A stretch of 60,685 nucleotides of DNA from an uncultured Lachnospiraceae bacterium (GTDB taxonomy: Bacteria; Bacillota; Clostridia; Lachnospirales; Lachnospiraceae), in NCBI GenBank assembly GCA_902797025.1, contig CADBRN010000082.1, forward strand, positions 1 through 60,685, written 5' to 3'. Both the position numbers and the translations under genes were made by a program. A model generated the notes under the pieces. It was given only the letters and a program-made list of their open reading frames with translations, was not told the origin of the DNA and made no database searches. How positions within the stretch are numbered: position 1 is the stretch's first letter; each line of letters opens with the position of its first letter. This document shows positions 41,339-49,932 of this stretch, one piece after another.

Positions 41339-44149
41339 TTGGCCAGACAAAACGCGCGCGCGGGGAGCGCCTCAGGACGAAATACCCGATCGGGGAACGC
41401 GCGGAAGAATAACGGAAGCGCTGCAAAGGGCAGAAGCACATCCGCGGGCAGAAACGCCTCAAGAAGCAGAAGCACTGCAGCAAAAGGCAGGAGCACATCC
41501 GCGGGCAGAAGTACTTCCGTCAGAGCGAATCAAACTGGAAGAACCGCAAATCATCCGGGAGACAGCAGGATCAGGGATGAAGTCATATTTCTGATCGTGC
41601 TGGCTTTTTCGATTTTGCTTTTTTTAAGTAACTTCGGTATAAGCGCAAACTTCGGAACGATGATTGCACGGTTCTTTTTCGGTATGTTCGGACTGATGGA
41701 GTATGTGTTTCCCGTACTCCTCGTGCCGGGATTTTTATTCGTCCTTTCAAACAGAAGGAATCCGAAGATGAGGCGGAAGATGGCGGGGGCAGCGGGATTA
41801 TTTCTGCTTCTCTGCGCATTCCTCCAGCTGGTCATCATGCATTATGACCGGCACACAAGGATCATGGATCTCTACTACGACAGCGCCTACGATAAGAGCG
41901 GCGGCGGACTGGCCGGTGGAGTGATCGTTCAGATTTTCGGCAATTTGTTCGGACAGGCGGGGGCGTATGTCTGCGTCCTGATCGGGCTGATTATTTTTGC
42001 AATCCTTATGACACAGGAGCCGCTTCTGGGCCACCTTCGGGTGAGAAGCGAAAAGGCTTATGAGAACGCGGTTGAAAATCGCGCGAAAAGGGCGGAGGGA
42101 AGAAAGAAACGAAAGGAAATGCGTGCGTTTGCGCGAAAATTCAAAATTGCCCGGCAGGACTCCTCTGACCTGACAGATGACACCGATGAATATGAGGAAG
42201 AGGACGAGACGGATCTCGGGTCCGTTGAAGAAATCGAGAAGCAGGAGAAGGCTGTTTCGTCTATAAACCCGGAACCGACGGAGATACCGTTTGAACCGTT
42301 TGAAATTCCGGAGACCGTTTCATTTCCGGAGGAGGACCGCATCGGGGATTCCGTTTCGGAATCCGGCTCGTTCGATTCGGTCAGGAGGAGCGGGCAGGCT
42401 CTGATGAACGCTCTTTCCGCAGGTACAAAATCGCGGAAAAACAAGGCGAAGAAAGCTGAAAAACGTGTTCCGGCGGATTCCGCGCCGGATACGGAAAGAA
42501 CCGTTCCGGCGGACATCGTACCGGATACTGAAAAGACCGTTCCGGCGGACATCGTACCGGATACTGAAAAAAACGTTCCGGCGGATTCCGCGCCGGATAC
42601 CGGGAATGCCGCGCCAGCGGGTCCCGCTCCGGTCCGGAAGATGCGCGGTCATGACGGTGAACGTTATGAATTTCCGCCGCTGTCGCTGATGAAGGCGCCT
42701 TCCGCTTCTGCGGGGGACGCGGTGGCGACGCGCGATGAGCTCCGCACGACTGCGGAAAAGCTGCAGCAGACTCTGAATGACTTCGGCGTCGGGGTGCAGG
42801 TGACAGACGTCAGCTGCGGGCCGACCGTGACGCGGTATGAGCTTCATCCGGAGCATGGTGTGAAGGTCAGCCGTATCCTGAATTTGCAGGATGACATCAA
42901 GCTGAATCTTGCTGCTGCAGATATCCGGATCGAGGCGCCGATCCCGGGAAAAGCGGCGGTCGGCATCGAGGTTCCGAATAAAACAAACAGTACGGTAATG
43001 CTGCGGGAACTGCTTCAGTCAGGGGCCTTCCGGAAGAGCAAGGCGAAGATTCCGTTTGCGGTCGGAAAAGACATCGCCGGGAAAACGGTCGTCGCGGATA
43101 TTTCAAAAATGCCGCATCTGCTGATCGCGGGAGCGACCGGATCCGGAAAATCGGTCTGCATCAATACGCTGATTGTGAGTATCCTCTACCGGTGTCTGCC
43201 GGAAGAAGTGAAATTTATCATGATCGACCCGAAGATGGTAGAATTGTCCGTGTACAACGGGATCCCGCATCTTTATATCCCGGTCGTGACCGATCCGAAG
43301 AAGGCTGCGGGAGCGCTGAACTGGGCGGTCTCCGAGATGATCGACCGGTACAACCGCTTCGCGGGACTCGGTGTCCGCGATCTCGACGGCTATAACGCGA
43401 AGATCGCGGAGATGCCGGATCCGGAGGACGGTTCTGAAAAACCGAAACGAATGCCGCGGATTGTTATCATTGTCGATGAGCTGGCGGATCTCATGATGGT
43501 GGCACAGCATGAGGTGGAGGACGCGATCGTCCGGCTGTCCCAGCTCGCGCGTGCGGCGGGGATTCACCTCGTCATCGCGACGCAGAGACCTTCGGTCAAT
43601 GTCATCACGGGTCTGATCAAGGCGAATATGCCTTCGCGGATCGCTCTCGCCGTCACATCCGGCGTGGATTCCAGAACGATTCTGGATATGAACGGAGCGG
43701 AGAAGCTGCTCGGAAAGGGCGATATGCTCTTTTATCCGCAGGGATACCAGAAACCTGCGCGCGTTCAGGGAGCTTTCGTCTCGGATGAGGAAATTGCATC
43801 CATCACGGCTTTTCTGAATGAGAAAAATGAGAAGTCCGAGTATGATGCGGATGCGGAAAAGAAGATCACGGAATCGGCAGCCGTCACGGGAGGCCCACAG
43901 GATGAGAACGAAGAGCAATCGAAAAATGACGTCTACTTCGAACGGGCCGGCCGTCTGATCATCGAGAAGGACAAGGCATCGATCGGTATGCTTCAGCGCG
44001 CGTTTAAAATCGGTTTTAACCGGGCGGCGCGAATTATGGATCAGCTCTGTGACGCAGGTGTCGTCGGAGAAGAGGAGGGGACGAAACCCCGCCATATCCT
44101 GATGACGATGGCGGAATTTCAGAATTTTATAGAAACTCATGATACCTGA
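41339..44149 (+). CDS. ftsK: DNA translocase FtsK/SpoIIIE
   Basis: A 936-residue motor that pumps DNA through the closing division or sporulation septum. Order: basic, Ser/Arg/Gly/Ala-rich N-terminus (about 1-80) with internal repeats; about four membrane helices (about 82-225); acidic, Pro-rich linker with four 12-residue repeats (about 377-424); RecA-like motor with Walker A GATGSGKSV (near residue 597) and VDELADLMM; and a C-terminal gamma winged helix SIGMLQRAFKIGFNRAARI that reads DNA polarity signals. TTG 41339 follows GGGAG. Whether it acts as FtsK or SpoIIIE cannot be told from one copy. It overlaps no neighbour; the zinc-ribbon gene is 14 bases downstream. Confidence 0.94.
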   Translation: MARQNARAGSASGRNTRSGNARKNNGSAAKGRSTSAGRNASRSRSTAAKGRSTSAGRSTSVRANQTGRTANHPGDSRIRDEVIFLIVLAFSILLFLSNFGISANFGTMIARFFFGMFGLMEYVFPVLLVPGFLFVLSNRRNPKMRRKMAGAAGLFLLLCAFLQLVIMHYDRHTRIMDLYYDSAYDKSGGGLAGGVIVQIFGNLFGQAGAYVCVLIGLIIFAILMTQEPLLGHLRVRSEKAYENAVENRAKRAEGRKKRKEMRAFARKFKIARQDSSDLTDDTDEYEEEDETDLGSVEEIEKQEKAVSSINPEPTEIPFEPFEIPETVSFPEEDRIGDSVSESGSFDSVRRSGQALMNALSAGTKSRKNKAKKAEKRVPADSAPDTERTVPADIVPDTEKTVPADIVPDTEKNVPADSAPDTGNAAPAGPAPVRKMRGHDGERYEFPPLSLMKAPSASAGDAVATRDELRTTAEKLQQTLNDFGVGVQVTDVSCGPTVTRYELHPEHGVKVSRILNLQDDIKLNLAAADIRIEAPIPGKAAVGIEVPNKTNSTVMLRELLQSGAFRKSKAKIPFAVGKDIAGKTVVADISKMPHLLIAGATGSGKSVCINTLIVSILYRCLPEEVKFIMIDPKMVELSVYNGIPHLYIPVVTDPKKAAGALNWAVSEMIDRYNRFAGLGVRDLDGYNAKIAEMPDPEDGSEKPKRMPRIVIIVDELADLMMVAQHEVEDAIVRLSQLARAAGIHLVIATQRPSVNVITGLIKANMPSRIALAVTSGVDSRTILDMNGAEKLLGKGDMLFYPQGYQKPARVQGAFVSDEEIASITAFLNEKNEKSEYDADAEKKITESAAVTGGPQDENEEQSKNDVYFERAGRLIIEKDKASIGMLQRAFKIGFNRAARIMDQLCDAGVVGEEEGTKPRHILMTMAEFQNFIETHDT
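41423..41510 (+). repeat. 31-bp direct repeat pair in the ftsK N-terminus
   Basis: Two nearly identical 31-base copies (41423-41453 and 41480-41510) encode AKGRSTSAGR twice within a Ser/Arg/Gly-rich, disordered basic tail. The copies differ at two positions, which suggests fairly recent in-frame duplication. Confidence 0.75.
42467..42610 (+). repeat. Four 36-bp tandem repeats in the ftsK linker
   Basis: Four in-frame units start at 42467, 42503, 42539 and 42575. They encode VPADSAPDTERT, VPADIVPDTEKT, VPADIVPDTEKN and VPADSAPDTGNA. Units two and three are almost identical in DNA. The repeats lengthen the flexible acidic linker between membrane and motor domains and may vary in number among strains. 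Confidence 0.9.
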
Positions 44150-44163
44150 CATCGGAGGCAGAT

Positions 44164-45468
44164 ATGAGAATTTGTGAGAATTGCGGAGCAGAGATTCCGG
44201 ACGGCGACCTGTTCTGTCCGAAGTGCGGCGCGGAGGTGCACCTCGTTCCGGATTATGAAACGATGGAAAGCCGGGTCCGCGAAAATCAGATGCACGAGGA
44301 AGAAGAACGTGCGAAAGAAGCGGAAAGAGAACGAATCGCCCGCGAGGAGGCGCTTCAGAAGAAGAATAAGCGAAGAAGGACGCGGACGATCCTCGCCGTC
44401 TGTATCCTTGCCGCTGTTGCGGCGGCCCTGGTCAGCGTGATTCTCGTCAACCGTCATCGGGAGAGTTCCTTCGAATATCAGTACAGTCAGGCGAAAGCTG
44501 CATACGATGAGAAGAACTACAGTCTGGCGCTTGATCACGTGGAAAAAGCCCTGCAACTGAAAAAAAAGGACAAGGATTCGGAGTATCTTCTCGGACTGAT
44601 CTACGAGGGGCAGGGTGATACGACGAATGCGATCACGGCGTACGAGACGCTGATCAGCGATCATAATGATTTCGAAGAAGGTTATGACCATCTTGTTCCC
44701 CTGTATGTACAGGCGAAGGAATATGATTTGCTTCAGAAACTGATCGAAAACTGTCAGAGCAGCTCAATTCAGCAGAAGTTTGCCGACTATCGGACGTATG
44801 ATCCGGAATTCAGCATAAAAGAAGGATCCTACAGTTCTGCGCAGACGATTAAGATCACCTGTGAAGGCGACGGGGACATTGTTTATACGACGGATGGATC
44901 GGATCCGAACGACTCTTCAGAGATTTACAAGAGTCCCATCAGTCTGTCCTCTTCCGGGACGACGACGGTCAAAGCCAGATATATCAGTAAAAAAGGGATA
45001 CCGGGTAATATCGTCAAGGCAAAGTACACGATCAAGATCAATAAGGCGGACGCTCCGGTGATCTCACCGGTGTCCGGGACGTATTCTTCGACGGAAAGCA
45101 TGAAGATCACGGTCGATGTCCCGACCGGGTATCGCGCCTATTATTCATTCGACACGCGGGCGACGAAAAACAGTACCCTGTATACATCGCCTGTCAATAT
45201 GCCGACAGGAAGTCATATTTTCTACGCGGTCCTTGTGGACAGCGATGGGAATGAGAGCAGCGTCGCTTCTGCGACTTTCGTATATTCACAGGTGACCGCA
45301 ACGCCGACACCGACGCAGAAACCGCAGAGTGCGATCGCGGTACAGACGCCGTCCGCGGCTACCGCGACACCGACGCCGACCGCGACGCCTGCGCCGACCG
45401 CGACGCCTGCGCCTACATCGGAGCCTGCCTCGGAAGACGGGGATGATGAATGGGATCCGGGCATGTGA
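44164..45468 (+). CDS. Zinc-ribbon, single-helix, TPR and CHB_HEX-like surface protein
   Basis: A 434-residue mosaic protein. An N-terminal zinc ribbon (Cys4, Cys7, Cys18, Cys21) is followed by a charged coiled coil (about 35-68), one transmembrane helix (about 74-95), TPR-like helices (about 104-190), two beta-rich repeats resembling the chitobiase/hexosaminidase C-terminal domain (about 217-290 and 300-372, with TTDGSDPNDSSEIYKSPI), and a Thr/Pro tail ending acidic. The basic residues before the helix place the zinc ribbon inside and the rest outside. Function unknown; such layout suggests a membrane-anchored sensor or scaffold at the cell surface. It follows ftsK by 14 bases. Confidence 0.8.
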   Translation: MRICENCGAEIPDGDLFCPKCGAEVHLVPDYETMESRVRENQMHEEEERAKEAERERIAREEALQKKNKRRRTRTILAVCILAAVAAALVSVILVNRHRESSFEYQYSQAKAAYDEKNYSLALDHVEKALQLKKKDKDSEYLLGLIYEGQGDTTNAITAYETLISDHNDFEEGYDHLVPLYVQAKEYDLLQKLIENCQSSSIQQKFADYRTYDPEFSIKEGSYSSAQTIKITCEGDGDIVYTTDGSDPNDSSEIYKSPISLSSSGTTTVKARYISKKGIPGNIVKAKYTIKINKADAPVISPVSGTYSSTESMKITVDVPTGYRAYYSFDTRATKNSTLYTSPVNMPTGSHIFYAVLVDSDGNESSVASATFVYSQVTATPTPTQKPQSAIAVQTPSAATATPTPTATPAPTATPAPTSEPASEDGDDEWDPGM

Positions 45469-45509
45469 ATTTGAGCAGCAGCTGTTGAGTAGTTTCAGGA
45501 GGTAAAAAC

Positions 45510-46397
45510 ATGTATCCAATCCTACACGCGGACAAATTAGCCGCAAACATTTACCGGAAGGTCGTGCGCGCACCGCGCGTCGCAAGACATTGTGAGCCCG
45601 GTCAGTTCGTGATCGTGAAGATTGACGAGGAAGGTGAGCGGATTCCGCTCACGATCTGCGATTACGACCGCGACGAGGGGACGGTCACGATCGTATTTCA
45701 GCCGATCGGAGCGTCGACGCAGCGCATGAAGGATCTCAGCGAGGGCGATGCCTTTGAAGATTTCGTCGGACCGCTGGGAAAACCCTCGGATCTGATCGAT
45801 ATGGATCCGGAGGAGCTGAAGAAAAAGAAAATCATCTTCATCGCCGGCGGTGTCGGAACCGCCCCGGTTTATCCGCAGGTGAAATGGCTGCATGAGCACG
45901 GCATCACCGCCGATGCGATTATCGGCGCGAAGAATAAGGATCTTGTCATTCTCGAGAAAGAATTCCGTGAGGTGTGCAATCTGTACATCACGACGGACGA
46001 CGGTTCCTACGGCCGTTCCGGCATGGTCACGAAATGTCTCGAAGACCTGATCGAAAAGGAAGGACACGAGTACAATCACTGCGTGGCGATCGGACCGATG
46101 ATTATGATGAAATTTGTCTGCCTGCAGACCGCAAAGTACAGCCTTCCGACGGTCGTGTCCATGAACCCGATCATGGTCGACGGCACAGGCATGTGCGGCG
46201 CATGCCGCCTGTCGGTCGGCGGAGAAGTCCGTTTCGCCTGTGTCGACGGGCCGGAATTCGACGGTCATCAGGTTGATTTCGACCAGGCGATGAAACGTAT
46301 GACGATGTACAAGACAGAAGAGGGCAGAGCGCTTCTGCGTCTGCAGGAGGGAGACACGCACCACGGCGGATGCGGAAATTGCGGAGGTGATAAGTAA
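45510..46397 (+). CDS. nfnA: NfnA: small subunit of NADH-dependent ferredoxin:NADP+ oxidoreductase
   Basis: A 295-residue FAD/NAD- and 2Fe-2S-binding subunit of the electron-bifurcating transhydrogenase. It has a ferredoxin-reductase-like N-terminal FAD domain (FVIVKIDEEGERIPLTICDYD), NAD-binding FIAGGVGTAPVYPQVKWL, and a C-terminal cluster motif DGTGMCGACRLSVGG...FACVDGPEFDGHQVDF. The order matches NfnA and the related sulfide/dihydroorotate dehydrogenase electron-transfer subunit. Pairing with the next gene makes NfnA the best name. AGGAGG precedes ATG. The stop overlaps the nfnB start by one base. Confidence 0.9.
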   Translation: MYPILHADKLAANIYRKVVRAPRVARHCEPGQFVIVKIDEEGERIPLTICDYDRDEGTVTIVFQPIGASTQRMKDLSEGDAFEDFVGPLGKPSDLIDMDPEELKKKKIIFIAGGVGTAPVYPQVKWLHEHGITADAIIGAKNKDLVILEKEFREVCNLYITTDDGSYGRSGMVTKCLEDLIEKEGHEYNHCVAIGPMIMMKFVCLQTAKYSLPTVVSMNPIMVDGTGMCGACRLSVGGEVRFACVDGPEFDGHQVDFDQAMKRMTMYKTEEGRALLRLQEGDTHHGGCGNCGGDK

Positions 46398-47788
46398 TGG
46401 CAGATCCTATGAAAAGAACACCGGTCAGGGAACAGAACCCGGAGGTTCGTGCGAAAAACTTCGACGAGGTATGCTTCGGATATGACAAAGATGAGGCTAT
46501 GGACGAGGCGACACGGTGTCTGAACTGTAAAAATCCGAAATGCGTCCAGGGCTGCCCGGTCAGTATCAATATTCCGAAGTTTCTTCAGGAGCTGAAGGCG
46601 GGACAGGTTGAAGACGCATATAATACGATCAGCGAGTCCAGCGCATTGCCGGCGGTCTGCGGCCGCGTATGTCCGCAGGAGACCCAGTGCGAAGGACAGT
46701 GCATTCGCGGAATCAAGGGAGAGCCGGTTTCCATCGGAAAGATGGAGCGTTTCGTCGCGGACTGGGCGCGGGAAAACGGAATCCGTCCGAAGAGCGCAAA
46801 GGAGAGGAACGGCCACAAGGTTGCGGTGATCGGAGCCGGACCGGCAGGACTGACCTGTGCGGGGGATCTCGCAAGAGCCGGTTACGATGTGACGATTTTT
46901 GAGGCGCTTCACAAGGCCGGAGGAGTTCTTTCCTACGGCATCCCGGAATTCCGGCTTCCGAAGAGTGAGGTGGTCGATAAAGAGATTGAAAACGTAAAAT
47001 CCCTGGGTGTCAGGATCGAGACGGATGTCATCATCGGAAAATCGGTCACCGTCGATGAGCTGATGGACGAGGAAGGATTCGAGGCTGCATTCATCGGATC
47101 CGGAGCCGGGCTTCCGATGTTTATGCATATTCCGGGAGAAAACGCGAACGGGGTGTTCTCCGCGAACGAGTTTCTCACAAGAAATAACCTGATGAAGGCC
47201 TATCTCGACGATTACGACACACCGATCCACCGCGGGAAGAAGGTCGCAGTCGTCGGAGGCGGAAACGTGGCGATGGACGCGGCGAGAACGGCCCTGCGTC
47301 TGGGCGCGGACGTTCATATCGTCTACCGCAGAAGCGAAGCGGAACTTCCGGCCAGAGCGGAGGAGGTTCATCACGCGAAGGAAGAGGGAATCATTTTCGA
47401 TCTTCTCTGCAATCCGACCGAAATCCTTGTGAATGAGGACGGATGGGTCAGGGGAATGCGCTGCATCCGCATGGAACTCGGTGAGCCGGACGCGTCGGGA
47501 AGGAGAAGACCGGTTCCGGTCGAAGGCTCTGAGTTCGAGATCGATGTCGACACCGTGATTATGGCGTTGGGAACGAGTCCAAACCCGCTGATCTCTTCGA
47601 CGACCGACGGACTCGAGACGAACCGGAGAAAATGCATCATTGCGAATGAAGAGACGGGACAGACCACACGCGAAGGGGTATTCGCGGGCGGCGACGCGGT
47701 GACGGGCGCGGCTACGGTCATCCTCGCGATGGGAGCCGGCAAGGCGGCCGCAAAGGGCATTCAGGAGTACATTCAGTCGAAGGAATAA
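46397..47788 (+). CDS. nfnB: NfnB: large subunit of NADH-dependent ferredoxin:NADP+ oxidoreductase (GltD-like)
   Basis: A 463-residue flavoprotein. The N-terminal domain binds two 4Fe-4S clusters: CLNCKNPKCVQGCPVSINIP and CGRVCPQETQCEGQCIRG. The FAD motif VIGAGPAGLTCAGDLARAG begins near residue 145, and the NADPH motif VVGGGNVAMDAARTALRLGA near 284. It is commonly misannotated as a glutamate synthase small subunit; adjacency to nfnA and absence of a glutamate synthase large subunit support NfnB. With NfnA it couples NADH and reduced ferredoxin to NADPH formation. Confidence 0.9.
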   Translation: MADPMKRTPVREQNPEVRAKNFDEVCFGYDKDEAMDEATRCLNCKNPKCVQGCPVSINIPKFLQELKAGQVEDAYNTISESSALPAVCGRVCPQETQCEGQCIRGIKGEPVSIGKMERFVADWARENGIRPKSAKERNGHKVAVIGAGPAGLTCAGDLARAGYDVTIFEALHKAGGVLSYGIPEFRLPKSEVVDKEIENVKSLGVRIETDVIIGKSVTVDELMDEEGFEAAFIGSGAGLPMFMHIPGENANGVFSANEFLTRNNLMKAYLDDYDTPIHRGKKVAVVGGGNVAMDAARTALRLGADVHIVYRRSEAELPARAEEVHHAKEEGIIFDLLCNPTEILVNEDGWVRGMRCIRMELGEPDASGRRRPVPVEGSEFEIDVDTVIMALGTSPNPLISSTTDGLETNRRKCIIANEETGQTTREGVFAGGDAVTGAATVILAMGAGKAAAKGIQEYIQSKE

Positions 47789-47813
47789 AACGGCGTTACG
47801 CGGAGGAAGGCGT

Positions 47814-48296
47814 TTGGAACGGATCACGATCGTCTGTGTCGGTAAAATAAAAGAAAAATATCTGCGCGATGCCATCGCCGAGTATGCCAAGAGACTTGGC
47901 CGGTACTGCCGCCTGGAAATCCGGGAGTGTGCGGATGAACCGAACCGGGAAGGCGCTTCCGAACGCGGGGACGAGATGATCCGGAATACGGAGGGAGAGC
48001 GCATTTTGGCCGCAATCCCTCCGGAAGCATACGTAATAGCCCTTGATCTTCGCGGCAAGATGCTGGATTCGGTCGATTTTGCGAAAAAAATCGGCCGTCT
48101 CGCATCATCAGGGAGAAGTCATATCGTCTTCGTGATCGGCGGATCTCTCGGCCTCTCCGGTAAAGTTCTTTCCCGGGCGGATTTCCGACTCTGTTTTTCA
48201 CTCATGACGTTTCCACATCAGCTGATGCGTGTGATCCTTTCCGAGCAGATTTACAGGGCCTTCCGCATACTCCGGAATGAGCCGTACCACAAATAA
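47814..48296 (+). CDS. rlmH: 23S rRNA (pseudouridine1915-N3)-methyltransferase RlmH
   Basis: A 160-residue SPOUT methyltransferase that methylates pseudouridine 1915 of 23S rRNA. MERITIVCVGKIKEKYLRDAI, YVIALDLRGKMLDSVDFA, and the SAM-knot HIVFVIGGSLGLSGKVL and SLMTFPHQLMRVILSEQIYRAF (split) are all typical, as is the NEPYHK end. TTG 47814 has GGAGGAAGG upstream. Length is exactly as expected. Confidence 0.95.
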   Translation: MERITIVCVGKIKEKYLRDAIAEYAKRLGRYCRLEIRECADEPNREGASERGDEMIRNTEGERILAAIPPEAYVIALDLRGKMLDSVDFAKKIGRLASSGRSHIVFVIGGSLGLSGKVLSRADFRLCFSLMTFPHQLMRVILSEQIYRAFRILRNEPYHK

Positions 48297-48329
48297 CCGG
48301 CAGAGTTTATCATCACAGGTGTATCATTC

Positions 48330-48911
48330 ATGCAGGACATACAATCGATCAGAAACCGAATAGACGCGGAGCTGGGGAAGTTTCCACTGTATCAGTATGC
48401 ATTTCTGACACCGGATGAGATCCGGTTTGATCCTTCGCTCCGCAATTACTGTAAGCACATCTGCGGGAATTACAAGACGACGTGGGCATGTCCGCCTGCG
48501 GTCGGAAGGATCGATCAGTGTGTCGACCGATGTCTTTCTTATGAGGATGTTCTGATTTTTTCAACCGCGCGGAAAAAGCAGGGACCGGAAAAGAAGGCGG
48601 TTTACGCGAAAGACCGGCCATACCTCGATTTCCACGAGCAGACGACCTGTGAGATCGAGAGAATGTTTGAAAAAGAAGGGCTGCAGGTCTATACGCTGAC
48701 GAGCAATGTCTGCAGGATGTGTAAAAAGTGCGTGTATCCGAAGGAGCGCTGCCGTTTTCCGGAAGTGCTTCATCCGTGCATCGAGGGGCACGGGATCCGT
48801 GTCGACGAAGTGGCGGAACAGATCGGAATCGATTATTATCTGAGCGGCTATTCTTTGAAATTTACTGTTTTGTTTTATAAACAGGTAACTGCGACGATTC
48901 AGAAGGAGTAA
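48330..48911 (+). CDS. DUF2284 Cys-rich metal-binding protein
   Basis: A 193-residue protein with many cysteines in DUF2284-type positions: YCKHICGNYKTTWACPPAVG at about residues 40-59, then CVDRC, and later NVCRMCKKCVYPKERCRFPEVLHPC. These should bind one or two iron-sulfur clusters or other metals. No membrane segment or signal peptide. The biochemical role of the family is not established. It ends one base before phoH, so it may share that transcript. Confidence 0.85.
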   Translation: MQDIQSIRNRIDAELGKFPLYQYAFLTPDEIRFDPSLRNYCKHICGNYKTTWACPPAVGRIDQCVDRCLSYEDVLIFSTARKKQGPEKKAVYAKDRPYLDFHEQTTCEIERMFEKEGLQVYTLTSNVCRMCKKCVYPKERCRFPEVLHPCIEGHGIRVDEVAEQIGIDYYLSGYSLKFTVLFYKQVTATIQKE

Positions 48912-48912
48912 C

Positions 48913-49932
48913 ATGGCGGAATCAATTATTGAGGAACAGATGGAGATTCCCGCAGGGGACGCGCTGGATGTATTCGGTCAGTTCGATATGAACGCGAAGA
49001 AAATCGAGCGTGCATTTCACACGACGCTCGTGGAGCGGAACGGAATCCTCCGCATCGTCGGTCCGGAATCCGGCGTCCGTGCTTCGAAGGACTGCATCGC
49101 GCAGCTCGCCGCACTTGCGCAGCGCGGTGAGGAAATCAGTGAGCAGAAACTGAATTATATCATTTCCCTCGCGATGGAGGATCAATCCGATGTGATGACA
49201 GAACTGGACGGTGATCTTATCTGTCATACCATCAACGGGAAACCGGTGAAGCCCGCGACGCTGGGCCAGAAAAAATATGTCGACGCGATCCGGAGCAATA
49301 TGATCACATTCGGACTCGGACCTGCCGGAACCGGAAAGACGTATCTCGCGATGGCGATGGCGATCACCGCATTCCGGGCGGATGAAGTCGGGAGGATTAT
49401 TCTGACCCGCCCCGCCATCGAGGCGGGTGAGAAGCTCGGTTTTCTCCCCGGGGATCTGCAGAGCAAAATCGACCCGTATCTCCGTCCGCTGTACGATGCA
49501 CTCTATCAGATCATGGGCGCTGACGCGTTTATGCGGAACATGGAGAAGGGACTGATCGAAGTCGCTCCGCTGGCGTATATGCGCGGAAGAACGCTGGACA
49601 ATGCCTATATTATTCTTGATGAGGCACAGAACACGACGCCGGCGCAGATGAAGATGTTTCTGACCAGAATCGGCTACGGCTCAAAAGTCGTGGTAACCGG
49701 GGATATGACGCAGAAGGATATTCCGCAGGGAAGTGTGTCCGGCCTTGATATCGCATCCCGGGTCCTGCGGAAGATCGACGGGATCGCGTTCTGCACCCTT
49801 ACCAGCCGGGACGTCGTCCGCCATCCGCTCGTCCAGAAGATCGTCGAGGCGTACGAGGCATATGAAAAGGCTGCATCCGGAAACAGGGGAGGCCGTTTGA
49901 ATAATAAGGGGAAAAGGCGGGCAAAATCATGA
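48913..49932 (+). CDS. phoH: PhoH-family ATPase
   Basis: A 339-residue ATPase of the PhoH/YbeZ family, linked to rRNA and ribosome quality control through YbeY. A KH-like N-terminal region (about residues 15-65) precedes the P-loop GLGPAGTGKTYLAMAMA (near residue 136). Other motifs are LTRPAIEAGEKLGFLPGDLQ, YIILDEAQNTTPAQMKMFLTR (split) and VVTGDMTQKD. A basic tail ends the protein. The stop overlaps ybeY (ATGA), the usual partner gene. Confidence 0.94.
   Translation: MAESIIEEQMEIPAGDALDVFGQFDMNAKKIERAFHTTLVERNGILRIVGPESGVRASKDCIAQLAALAQRGEEISEQKLNYIISLAMEDQSDVMTELDGDLICHTINGKPVKPATLGQKKYVDAIRSNMITFGLGPAGTGKTYLAMAMAITAFRADEVGRIILTRPAIEAGEKLGFLPGDLQSKIDPYLRPLYDALYQIMGADAFMRNMEKGLIEVAPLAYMRGRTLDNAYIILDEAQNTTPAQMKMFLTRIGYGSKVVVTGDMTQKDIPQGSVSGLDIASRVLRKIDGIAFCTLTSRDVVRHPLVQKIVEAYEAYEKAASGNRGGRLNNKGKRRAKS

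Noticed and set aside
42465-42689. Small Arg-rich open frame within ftsK
   Set aside because: It is the second frame of the 36-bp repeats and only reflects their sequence.
45361-45420. Short G/C-rich direct repeats resembling a CRISPR or satellite
   Set aside because: They encode the Thr/Pro tail of the surface protein, with no spacers and no cas genes.
46397-47788. Reading this gene as glutamate synthase small subunit
   Set aside because: No glutamate synthase large subunit is nearby, while a NfnA-type subunit directly precedes it and overlaps by one base.
48855-48881. Possible phoH promoter TTGAAA ... TATAAA inside the end of the DUF2284 gene
   Set aside because: The spacer is only 15 bases and the site lies in coding sequence; not strong enough to list.
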